Assembly (NCBI GenBank): GCA_934047225.1
Contig: OW204009.1
Span: 16,628,898 to 16,692,897 of the forward strand
Origin: Ypsolopha sequella
Taxonomy: Eukaryota > Arthropoda > Insecta > Lepidoptera > Ypsolophidae
Length of the DNA stretch: 64,000 bases
Direction: 5' to 3'
The notes beneath the pieces were generated by a model. It had not been told where the DNA came from and ran no database searches. It was given only the letters and a program-made list of their open reading frames with translations. The position numbers were made by a program, and so were the translations under genes. Within the stretch, counting starts at the first letter, position 1; the number at the start of each line of letters is the position of its first letter. Positions 55,819-64,000 of the stretch are shown here, one piece after another.

Positions 55819-55940
55819 AGAAAGAAAGAAATTAATTTATTTGGGGACAAAAAGAATACACGGAAAAGCAACATACAGGTACATAATAACTATTAACTTA
55901 AAACTAGTACTTATAATTAACATATTAATCACAATAGTCA
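55819..55940 (-). mobile_element. LINE 3' end fragment
   Basis: On the minus strand, GTTGCTTTTCCGTGTATTC, CAAATAAATTAATTTC and (TTTC)n resemble a LINE untranslated end with tetramer tail. Confidence 0.4.
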
Positions 55941-56082
55941 AAGATTAGTATGAAGCTATCCCATGCATTCAACGTCACCAAATTGGCCATAACTCAGCAT
56001 GGTGCTGTGACGCAATAATACATACTTATACAAACATAATGCATGCATACTACGCCACAACGCTGGTATTCTAATAGCGGGG

Positions 56083-56148
56083 CTGCATGCCCTAAAAAGC
56101 GTGTATTTGTGCCCGAAGAACGGCGATATGACTCACCATTTCCCCACC
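56083..56148 (-). repeat. Short dispersed repeat, partner of 7681-7750
   Basis: CGTGTATTTGTGCCCGAAG with GCATGCCC on its left and ACGGCGAT on its right, inverted relative to the partner. Confidence 0.6.
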
Positions 56149-56180
56149 ACCTCACTCACTTTGGGACGTAATAATCGTCG

Positions 56181-56540
56181 GCACACAGTTGGTAGAGCTG
56201 ATGCCGGGCTCGACTGTGGAGGTACCACCATCTTACTTGGAGACCCCCTCGAAGTAATTCGGGGGAGAGTAAGAGGACAGCTCACAGGCAAAAAATCAGG
56301 AGGCCCACCATGCCTGGGACCGATGGATGGCGGTATATCCATCCCTAATAGCCGGGCCTTATATGGAACAGACTGGTGACGGGCAGTGGCGTCACTGGTG
56401 CGTTCCGGCACTGCGCTCACAAACTCGCCTGCCCAGCGTGTGTGAGTATGGGCAATTCTTCCAGGATGACCGCCGGGAGTAGCAAAGTCCTGGAAAGGCT
56501 TATGTCCAGCAGTGGACGAAGTAGGCTGATGGATGGATGG
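56181..56540 (+). mobile_element. SINE-like ~360-bp retroelement, copy 4, with likely target duplication
   Basis: Head GGTAGAGCTGATGCCGGG, tail (GATG)n. AATCGTCG occurs just before (56173-56180) and just after (56541-56548), the expected target duplication of retrotransposition. The 150-codon minus-strand frame across it is not conserved in the other copies. Confidence 0.72.
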
Positions 56541-56548
56541 AATCGTCG

Positions 56549-56792
56549 TCGTTGAAACGGTGCACACTCGGAACACCTCTGACACCCGCTCGGGGATTCA
56601 TGTCGTGACGATGTATAAAGAGTTTTCTAAATATGTATTTTATCCGTTATAAGAAGTTACACAAAGCGGTTAAATTATTATTCAATTGCATAGCTAATCC
56701 CTACATCAAATGGAATGTATTAAATATTTATCAAAATAACAGATTTTTACTATTACGGTTTATTAGCTATTGAAAGTATGCACATATTTTTA
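56549..56792. other. Unassigned AT-rich sequence
   Basis: No feature seen. Confidence 0.4.
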
Positions 56793-57021
56793 CTAGCTTT
56801 TGCTCGCGTAGGGTTGCCTCGAGGAGTATCGACATTTTTCGGTTTGGCGGTTATTTTATAAACACCCCTTATAGCCATGTTGACCAGGGTCACTGTGATG
56901 ATAATAAAGGAAATCGCATTTAAATCCGCCAAATAATTCTCGAGTTAAAACGGGACATACAGACAGTGCAAAAATATTCAATGTATAGACACGACTTTTT
57001 TACTACTTTTACAGATATAGA
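56793..57021 (-). mobile_element. Helitron-like non-autonomous element
   Basis: CTAGCTTTTGCTCGCGTAGG at the left (3' end on minus, flanked by A) and a TCTATATCTGT-type start at the right near 57015-57021. Body shared with the 5318 copy (GGTTATTTTATAAACACCCC, ATGATAATAAAGGAAATCGC). Confidence 0.55.
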
Positions 57022-57105
57022 TATTCAGATGATCTTTACAAACTTTTGGTTCCTAATTTTCGACTTTAGTGGAGCATGATAATGATAAATAAGTAAGACT
57101 GCCTT

Positions 57106-57341
57106 CAGAGACGTATTTTGGTTTTCTACGCCTCGGGCGAATACGATTGGGCCGCCCCCCTTAACCAACTGGCGAGGGAAAAAAAGGGAGTGCGTACGGG
57201 TGAGCCGCAAAATACGTATTTTTTTAATGTGACTTTGTTAAAATTGCTAAAGATTCTAAATTACGAAACTGAAGGGCCGCCCCTTGGGACAGGGCCGCCC
57301 CGGGCGATCGCCCGAATGACCCTATGGAGAATACGTCACTG
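57106..57341. mobile_element. hAT-like MITE next to the Cdc25 promoter
   Basis: CAGAGACGTATT and AATACGTCACTG ends (one mismatch) lie inside exact ACTGCCTT duplications (57098-57105 and 57342-57349). GC-rich interior (GGGCCGCCCCGGGCGATCGC). It sits about 500 bp upstream of the first coding exon, close enough to influence the promoter. Confidence 0.86.
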
Positions 57342-57599
57342 ACTGCCTTTATATGTTTTAGTTTAGTTGACGCGTACACCGGCGTTATTTCTTACCCTAT
57401 TTACTAAATAGTATTTAGTTAATATTCGTATACATAGTTTCATATGTGTTCGTACTCGTATACGTTCGTTCGTAAAGTTCGTATCGTTAAGTTCGTAATC
57501 AGTCAAACGGTCCAACTTTATACAAAACGCTTGGGCAGAATGCGCAATGAACACTTGCTTGATTGGTTTCTTATAGGTTTCTGACAGGTGACAGCTGAT

Positions 57600-57843
57600 C
57601 ACTGTGAAAAAAAAACAAATATTGCACGATCGGAGCGCGCGAATTCGGTTATCACGTTTTTGTACCAATTTTCTTTTTGCGTTTCCCCTGAAAACAATCC
57701 TATTATGAAGTAAAATAGTGTCGTGTGATAATTTACCTTAAGTTTTATACAAAAACAGCACTCTTTGGGGAGAGTTCGGACAAAAACTAACCTTTCCCGT
57801 GACTTTCGTCTTTGTTGTGATTTCACATAGTTTTCGGTTCACA
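57600..57843 (+). promoter_or_regulatory. Putative Cdc25 promoter and 5' untranslated region
   Basis: This is the stretch directly before the first coding exon, free of recognised repeats. No TATA box is obvious. The start codon context CACAATG has A at -3, good for initiation. The transcription start cannot be fixed from sequence. Confidence 0.3.
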
Positions 57844-57881
57844 ATGTCGTTTTTGAAGCCCAAGGAAGGGCCCACGGGTAC
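57844..57881 (+). CDS. Cdc25-type phosphatase, exon 1 (start)
   Basis: This short coding exon gives MSFLKPKEGPTG plus two bases of a split threonine codon, and ends at the strong donor GTAAGA (57882). Its phase (two bases left over) matches the acceptor of the next exon, which begins with the missing G. I chose this start because ATG lies in good context, no repeat covers it, and the spliced frame stays open through all later exons. The alternative is that translation starts at Met44 in exon 2 (59903) and this exon is untranslated. No domain is expected in so short a piece. Confidence 0.65.
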
Positions 57882-59811
57882 GTAAGAACCAGTTTTCGAT
57901 TTATTTACGACTTTGATAGGTTATATTGGTCCCAAAACTGTAGGGGTTAAAAAAAAAGATTCGATTGTTGCCACCCCTTTCGAAAGGGTGAGATCATTGT
58001 CATCTTCGTTTTTTTGATGTCTCTAAAGGGCGTCGAGTAAAAGACGTCTTATTCTGACGTTTATATATCTTTTAAAGTAAATGGATAACGAAATATCAGC
58101 CCTCAACATATCAGAAGGGTATTTAAGTCTCCAAAAGATGTTCAGCAATAATACTAAGCTTGTAAGAATGAATGAATGAATTTATTTCGGAAGAAAGTAC
58201 ATAATGAAGTATTTTTGCATGTTACATTATTATATTACTTAGGGCTATCTTAACTTATGTGTATAACATTTAATTTGCTAACCTAGATAATATACGTATG
58301 TAAATTTATTAGACAATAATGCACATAATTATTAACCGGTAGCAATAGTCGAAAACTACACACCGTGCTAGTAAAAAACTGTTTGACTGTCATGTAGTTC
58401 ACCATTCATAACCTTCAATTGGTTTGCATGTAGTGTTCAGAGCATTTTTAAGTAAATAAATATAAAGTTTTAATTTATGCCAAATTGTTGTAAATAAAAC
58501 TTGATTATTAATTTGGCTGGATTTTCAGTTGCTGAAAAGCCAAAAATAGGTAAAAACAAACAACTTTTAATTTGATTATATGTATTATAGTGAAGTCCAT
58601 GGCTTTGGGTTCTCTAAATAATATTAGAATACATTGCAAACTAGAAAATAACAATTTAAAACAAATTTCAAGTACCTACTGTTTATATAAATTCAAAGTC
58701 TAGGTCACATACTTACACTTGAAAAACCATTTAATAAAAACATAGGTTATTTACAACAATATTATGCATGTATCCATAACTCATAGCTTAAAATATTTTT
58801 GTTGTTATGAAATTAAACGAGATGTTTAGTTGCTTTCAACTGGAGATGTGGGTAGGCGCTTATAAAACAGAGTTAAGTGATAATAACTCACATGAATGAC
58901 TAGGTACCTACCCGCACTAATATTGTTTGATCGGTGTTACTAATATATTGTTAATTAGTCTTATTTTAAGCTAGCCATAAGCATATGTAGCAAAACCTAC
59001 ATACTGTATGAAAGAAGCCTGGCTACCCATTGGACAGAGAATTATAGCTTGGAATTATTCCATAGGAATGGTACAAACTACTTCATCAGAATGTGTGAAG
59101 CAACTGCTTTTCTTTTCTAGAGATCAAGTAAAAAATTGTTTCTATAAACAAATTTTCATCAGTTTTCAGCTTCTCAGCTGGGTGCTTTTAACACTTAAAA
59201 GCACAGGAAGCAGCAGGAAATTTAGCAGGAAATTATTTCCCACATACAAATCAATTGATTAAGGGACGACAGGCACAGTGTTCCCACAATATGTCAAAAT
59301 CCAAGATATAGCATATTAGTCTATGATAATAACAAAAAAGTTGCGTGAAACAGAACGCATCTCTAGGAGTTAGAAAGCAACACCCTTTTTTTTTTTTTAA
59401 AGTAGGTGGTGGTTGTTGTTGTTTTGCAAAGACTTTTTAAAATAATGTCATAAAAAAATCTGATTGGTACAAATTATAACCTAAATTCTATAAATTTTTG
59501 AGTCTTATTTGATTATTATTTTAGTGGTTACCTATAAATTGAAAATATTTTTATTTTGTACCTAATGAACTTATTTTTATTTTATTGGCAACTACCATGA
59601 AAAACCACTATTTTGGAGGACAACAGGTATATAATTCCCAAATAAACTATTGAATAAAAAATAAAACAAAAAATTAAGTACTTTTCTCATTCTGATAAAG
59701 AGTAGATTGGTATATAATTTACAACTGTCACACATCCGGATTCCTCAGAACCCTCTGAGAGCTAACCAAATCCTTCTTCAGTTTGTAATTTTACTTTTTC
59801 TCCTATTTCAG
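57882..59811 (+). other. Cdc25 intron 1
   Basis: 1930 bp, GTAAGA donor and TTTCTCCTATTTCAG acceptor. It contains an AT-rich LINE-like piece around 58165-58210 with (GAAT)n, followed by TTTATTTCGG. No other gene is supported; an 84-codon frame at 59008 is not called. Confidence 0.65.
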
Positions 59812-60319
59812 GCTAATCACAGACAGCTTCAAGATCAACTCTGGCAACAGTGCAACAAAGCGCCGTCGCGAGGAAGCCATCTCACACAACTTCAAACTTA
59901 GAATGAACCCAAACTGCCTCGACTTCACTCACAAATCACCTACACACACTCCCAAAAGGCGGGTGCTCGGTGAAATACAAAACTCACCTTTAGTACAGAA
60001 TTCAACATTAGTCAGCAAGTTAAAGTCACCGCTGAACCAACGTCAACAATCACCGCTAAGCTCTCTCATAAACTCACCGAAGTTAAACTCTCCTTTTGTG
60101 CAGCGGTCAACAAAAATCAGCAGGATATTTGAGGAGAGGACGAGATATCGGGGTTCAAAGATGTCCAATAAGGAGAATGAATGTTTTGAAAGCGAGACAC
60201 TCATAAAATTAGAGATGAGTGAAGAAACGAGGAATTCCGCATTCTCTGAATTGGGACACTCACCTGTGGGACGGGTCTTGCAGAGGAGCAAAACAGTCAA
60301 AAATTGGACACTCGCCAAG
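59812..60319 (+). CDS. Cdc25-type phosphatase, exon 2 (N-terminal regulatory region)
   Basis: The exon codes for residues 13-182 of the spliced product. Visible parts are a basic KRRR (29-32), a possible nuclear signal; a dense run of minimal Cdk sites (S55P, T59P, S71P, S85P, S93P, S101P, S106P) between residues 55 and 107; and a KEN box at 133-135 (60170-60178) in the context MSNKENE. Cdc25 N-termini are known to be intrinsically disordered and to be regulated by Cdk1 phosphorylation and APC/C-Cdh1 through KEN. The exon ends in phase 0 at AAG before donor GTGAGA. The body shows no sequence similarity I could align, as expected for this fast-evolving region, so identification rests on exons 3 and 4. 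Confidence 0.8.
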
Positions 60320-61663
60320 GTGAGATACTTCTTTTATTAGATGATGATGATTTAGAGGTGGGACGCCTGCTGGGCACAGGCGGTTGGTCGGCTCTCCAGT
60401 TGGAGCTATTCCATCCAATTCCCATTGCTTGGAGCTTTGGTATCCTATTGTCCCAGTTGCATTCCCTCCTCAAATCTTCCACTTCTCTTAATATATCTGA
60501 GTACCCAAGGCACTTGAGGTCTTCTTCTTTAATGTGATCATTCAACCCATCTTAGGCTAGAATATATAAAGCATTCACCTAAGTAGTGCTTACTCGTTTC
60601 CTCCAACTCTTTTATTAGATAGGTTATGTTGTTCTTATTAATCCTATTTATCATTAAAAATGCTAACTAAAATACCAATTTTTCATAAATAATATATGAT
60701 AAAAAAAACAAATATCAATTATTTCCTTGTGAACCTACCAATTTATTTATTTATTATTATTATTATTATTTAGAGAATTTTTGATCTCGTCTCTCCTTCT
60801 TGGCCACAGCAATTTAACGAGAGAAAGACCCATGTTTGGCTAGCGTAACTTAAGCTTGGGAGAATGCAAGAATCCATTATTGTCTTTTTTATATTAAATA
60901 TTCATCGAATTTATTTATTAATAGATATTATTTCCTTGTGAACCTAGACATGACATGAAGTGAATCAAAGACATTAATCTTGGGTTGGGACAACATTTAT
61001 CTAATTTAGTTTTAGTTTAATTTCCTGAGGTTTTATTTATCATTTGCAAGCTATATTCCACTCTTATGCTTTTATATGTACAACAAACTACAATAGATTA
61101 TCGGTCCCATCAGATCTTGGGTTGGGACAGCATTTATCTAATTTAGTTTTAGTTTAATTTCCTGAGGTTTTATTTATCATTTGCAAGCTATATTCCACTC
61201 TTATGCTTTTATATGTACAACAAACTACAATAGATTATCGGTCCCATCAGGGGGTGTCCATTAGTTACGTGAGGCGTTTAAAGGGGGGAGGGGGTCGTGC
61301 CGAATCTGACGGGGGAGGTCCTTAATTTATTTTTCCGTTAAATTAATAATAGTGTCGAATATTCCATACTTAAGTAATTTTGAAGTGCAATTTTAAAGGT
61401 TCAGTATTGCTAGACAGCAGGACCTAACTGGAGACGATTGGCTAGAGAGAGGGAGCACTGGAAGGATCTGGAGGCGGTCTTTGTCACAAGGCACTCCATG
61501 CTACGTGACTTACTTTAATTAATAACCAAGCTATATAATTAAAAAAAATATATGTAAAATCGCCAGCACAGAAATTAATAATATGTTATTATATTTCTAG
61601 CAAACATAATTTCAAGGATCTGTTTATTCATTTACAATAACAAACGTATCTTCTCTATTCCAG
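60320..61663 (+). other. Cdc25 intron 2
   Basis: 1344 bp with GTGAGA donor and CTCTATTCCAG acceptor. It holds a TATT/ATT microsatellite near 60742-60772, the 137-bp tandem duplication at 60977-61250, and a GGGGGGAGGGGGTCGTG patch. No coding sequence. Confidence 0.75.
60977..61250 (+). repeat. Tandem duplication, 2 x 137 bp
   Basis: Units 60977-61113 and 61114-61250 both begin ATCTTGGGTTGGGACA and end CGGTCCCATCAG. I see one difference (CAACA versus CAGCA), so the duplication is recent or conserved by conversion. Confidence 0.92.
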
Positions 61664-62627
61664 ATGTCATCTGACAGCCCTGAACACACAATCACGAAAA
61701 AAACCGAAACGACAACCAGCAAACGAACGATCTTTGGCCACGATGAAGACATTGAGACCTTAGACTCGGACTTCGAAACATTACACGATTTAGATGCAGA
61801 ATTCGACTGTGATAACTACGACCAGTGTTCTAAATACGAAATTATCTCTACCGACAGCCCCGATATCATCTCTAGAGGAAGGGCCTCCTCTTCAAGAAAA
61901 ATCAGCTCTAAGAACTTTGTCTTTGGTGCTCCCATAGCAGAAAATGAACAAAGCACCTCCTTTAATACAAAACCCAATGCCACAGCTACAAGAATGCTCA
62001 ATTTTGGCGATGAAACCTTTGAATTTACATCACCAGATAACATAAGGCCACGGAGTACACAGACCAGTGTCTCTGTTAAGAAGTCATTGAAGTTCTATTT
62101 AGGTGATACGCCTACGAAGACAATTCTGAGTCACGAGAATAGCAATTCCAGCATCGGTTCCATGTCTACCATGTCCCCTTTATCGACACAAGGTAGCAAG
62201 CTCAGGTTATTCCCATCAGAGTCAATGACTTCCATGGAATCAGGTTTTATGTCAGAAATCGATGAAGCGTTCTTAGACTTGGAAGACACAAGCAACTCGC
62301 CCAAAGTTGCAGATTTCAGCGAGTTACTATCCGGCAAAATTAAGGATAACCTCGCCTGCGAAGCAGAGTTTTCTTTAAAAAGGCCTACGCTGCAACGGAG
62401 TTTGAGTTACAACCCAGAGGCGTCGAAAGTGAGGGTATCTCTGTTTTCAAAGGGAGAAGATGAGAAGAAGAGTCAGAAAAGAGCAGATCCGTTACAAGAA
62501 AGAGAATTAAGTTGCAACAAGAGAAGAAAGGCGAACTGTGATAGTCCTGCAAAGAAGATTCACAGACCGGTGCTACAAAGGGCGTATTCTGAAAATGCTG
62601 CGTCCGTCATGTCAGCGCTGGCCCGAT
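61664..62627 (+). CDS. Cdc25-type phosphatase, exon 3 (regulatory region)
   Basis: Codes for residues 183-503 plus one base. It begins directly at ATG, but this is an internal methionine after exon 2 in phase 0. Seen in order: an acidic segment; several S/T-P sites; MESGFMSEIDEAFLDLED (373-390), like the SGF/DGFxD phosphodegron area of vertebrate Cdc25A; RPTLQRSLS (about 422-430) and RPVLQRAYS (about 483-491), two RxxS sites of the type phosphorylated by Chk1 and bound by 14-3-3; and NKRRK with PAKK, a possible bipartite nuclear signal between them. The donor GTGAGT is at 62628. Confidence 0.88.
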
Positions 62628-62996
62628 GTGAGTTAATTATATCCCTGGTATATCAGGAAATATAGTTTGCACTAATGAATGGAACGGCTTGTGGATAGTT
62701 GCGACCGTGAGTCGTGATTTACAGGCACGTGCCTCTATATAGTTCAATAAGAATCAATTTTGATTAGAGTTAATCCGAAAATCCGAATTGGTGTAAATTA
62801 TATTTCCTGACAAAATATTCCTCAGTTATTTTTCCAACAATAGAAAATCAAAACTATATAAATATAAAAAAGATGTATAAAAGATAATTTAAATATCTTC
62901 GGGTTGCAACGTAAAAATCGTCAGTAAAGAGAGGGTGTATAAATATAGACTGTCACCTCGGATACAAGTCACACATAGTTTATTTATTTTTTTCAG
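62628..62996 (+). other. Cdc25 intron 3
   Basis: 369 bp; GTGAGT donor, TTTATTTTTTTCAG acceptor. If read through, the frame of exon 3 stops at 62663-62665, so retention would give a truncated product without catalytic domain. No repeat recognised. Confidence 0.8.
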
Positions 62997-63148
62997 CGGC
63001 TTCCAACCCAGACCTGATCGGTGACTTCACGGTCCCCTTCGCCCTCCCCACCACCAGTGGCATGCACTCCGACCTGAAGAGTATCTCCTGCGACACGCTG
63101 GCTGCACTCCTGAAGGGAGAGTTCAACGATAGCGTCGCTGACTTCCAG
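62997..63148 (+). CDS. Cdc25-type phosphatase, exon 4 (start of catalytic module)
   Basis: Completes a split serine codon and codes for residues 505-554: NPDLIGDF, then HSDLKSISCDTLAALLKGEF. The D-L-I-G-D-F block, the D-L-K-x-I-S motif and the L-L-x-G-E-F helix are hallmarks of Cdc25 immediately before the rhodanese-like catalytic domain. This exon is what identifies the gene as Cdc25 (string/twine). It ends in phase 0 at CAG before donor GTGGGT. The next exon should start near the VIDCRYPYEFEGGH block, and the catalytic H-C-x5-R loop should follow; neither is in the window. Confidence 0.93.
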
Positions 63149-63159
63149 GTGGGTACAAC

Positions 63160-63250
63160 AATGTCGGTTGCACTCTTCTTCTTTCTCTAGCCCTCTTCCC
63201 AGTTCAGCTGGGGTCGGGCCTCCTCGTATGTCGGCGCCAGGATATTCTAT
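63160..63250 (-). pseudogene. LINE ORF2 C-terminal tail fragment
   Basis: The minus strand reads GADIRGGPTPAELG, a phrase common at the very end of RTE-like LINE reading frames in insects. It is short and inside intron 4. Confidence 0.55.
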
Positions 63251-63373
63251 CCCGGGTTGTTATTGTGGGCAAGTTCTGAACGGTAATTCTGGCACATGCG
63301 ACAATTTGCGAAGGCCAAAGGCGGGTGATTTTTAGAAGCTATTTGCACAGAAACGTATAAAGCTATTAAAATA

Positions 63374-63514
63374 AAACCCTTTTGCCCGGATTCATTAACA
63401 TGTTTTACATGTCTTTTAAGGAGTTTTACTTATTGGTATTATCATCACACGGCATTTACGAAGTCGTATGAAACAAAAAGCGTGTGAAAAATGTTGCGAG
63501 AATAGCCGCCCTGG
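63374..63514 (+). repeat. Dispersed repeat, partner of 31681-31829
   Basis: CCCTTTTGCCCGGATTCATT to GAATAGCCGCCCTGGTC; same orientation, several indels. It lies directly upstream of LINE coding remnants, so it may be LINE coding or untranslated sequence. Confidence 0.7.
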
Positions 63515-63559
63515 TCTTTAATTTCCCTTTCGATATCGCTTGCAATCTACGTCTTTTAA

Positions 63560-63838
63560 ATGTTGGAAGTGAGACGGGATGCAGCACTTGCTACTTACGT
63601 CTTCCGAGTGTTGCGAGGGATGGTTCACAACCCGGCTGTGCTAGTGGAAACGCAGCTGAGAGTACCGGATGCTGTACGCGGCGGCGGCGGCCAGAGCTGC
63701 TGGTGGAGCCGCGTGCGCGGACCAACCTCCTACAGGCGGGCGCTGCGAGCGCTTAACCAAATGGCTGATCGGGTGGATTAATTTGCTTGTACTTTGAACG
63801 AGTTCACACAGGCTGCTTTAAAATTGTGTGTACCATAG
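63560..63838 (+). pseudogene. LINE ORF2 C-terminus (Jockey/CR1-like), broken
   Basis: The frame reads LEVRRDAALATYVFRVLRG, later SYRRALRALNQMADRVD, then a TAA at 63779-63781, and continues in the same frame FACTLNEFTQAALKLCV to a second stop at 63836-63838. The R-R-D-x-x-x-x-x-x-F-R-x-L-x-G and A-L-N-x-x-A-D-x-V-D blocks are typical of the end of Jockey/CR1-type ORF2 proteins. The first stop and an upstream frame change mark it as dead. Clade assignment is by impression only. Confidence 0.6.
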
Positions 63839-64000
63839 TTTTATATTATTATTATAGAAGATTGTTGTTCAACTGTACTGTCGCATCGGGACCTGCGGGT
63901 CTACCGCGTAATTCTGATTCTCATCAACATCAACTTGAGATTGAAATTTGACGTGTGTGCAAAAGAGATGGCATGTTAGGCGGGCGTCGCACGCACGTCA

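Larger units (their letters stand above)
63149..64000 (+). other. Cdc25 intron 4, incomplete
   Basis: At least 852 bp, running past the right edge. It is filled with retroelement debris (63160-63250, 63374-63514, 63560-63838). I searched for the next catalytic exon and did not see it. Confidence 0.75.

Noticed and set aside
56133..56585. 150-codon minus-strand frame as a gene
   Set aside because: It lies across the SINE-like repeat; the same region in the other copies carries different frames and stops.
61664..61666. ATG at the start of exon 3 as the Cdc25 start
   Set aside because: It follows directly on a polypyrimidine-AG acceptor and is in phase with exon 2, so it is an internal methionine.
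62628..62665. Exon 3 continuing to the stop at 62663-62665 as the real C-terminus
   Set aside because: A consensus GTGAGT donor lies at 62628 and splicing to 62997 restores the conserved Cdc25 DLIGDF block; read-through would only arise from intron retention.
63484..63756. 90-codon frame in intron 4 as a further Cdc25 exon
   Set aside because: It has no rhodanese motif; the overlapping frame at 63560 matches the end of a LINE ORF2 protein.

Overview
The window looks like a stretch of a lepidopteran (moth or butterfly) nuclear genome. It is AT-rich, contains no bacterial-type gene packing, and is built mostly from interspersed repeats. Several carry hallmarks familiar from moth genomes: Helitron-like ends with a GC-rich hairpin and CTAG, non-LTR tails ending in AATAAA plus a short microsatellite, hAT and mariner-type MITEs, and tRNA-like insertions. 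The species cannot be named from the sequence alone.

The only host protein-coding gene I can support is a Cdc25-type M-phase inducer phosphatase (string/twine homologue) on the + strand. Four exons are visible: 57844-57881, 59812-60319, 61664-62627 and 62997-63148. All junctions have GT/AG sites and compatible phases, giving 554 residues of N-terminal regulatory region. The last visible exon holds the DLIGDF block that precedes the catalytic rhodanese domain, so the catalytic exons lie beyond the right edge. The regulatory region has a run of S/T-P sites, a KEN box, an SGF degron-like segment and two copies of an RPxLQRxxS motif. These are as expected for a protein switched by Cdk1, APC/C, SCF and Chk1/14-3-3.

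Positions 1-57600 hold no recognisable host gene. They contain (i) about 17 copies or fragments of a set of short elements bounded by TTAAGG termini; at least four of its families (F1-F4) share a core sequence at a nearly fixed distance from one end; (ii) seven hAT-like insertions, most with 8-bp target duplications, one (15990-17236) keeping the C-terminal dimerisation segment of a transposase; (iii) eight copies of a ~390-bp family and four of a ~360-bp SINE-like family; (iv) Helitron-like elements, one complete; (v) several fold-back elements, clustered at 48.3-49.1 kb; (vi) fragments of RTE-like and Jockey/CR1-like LINEs; (vii) two tRNA-like sequences; and (viii) tandem arrays, above all ten perfect 61-bp units at 9173-9782.

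Nested insertions are readable at several places: a hAT inside an RTE reading frame, a truncated LINE inside a TTAAGG element, and two TTAAGG elements sharing one TTAA. The Cdc25 introns hold a 137-bp tandem duplication, LINE remnants and a dispersed repeat. The TTAAGG element set is the best candidate for something not yet properly described. I cannot tell from here whether repeat libraries already contain it.
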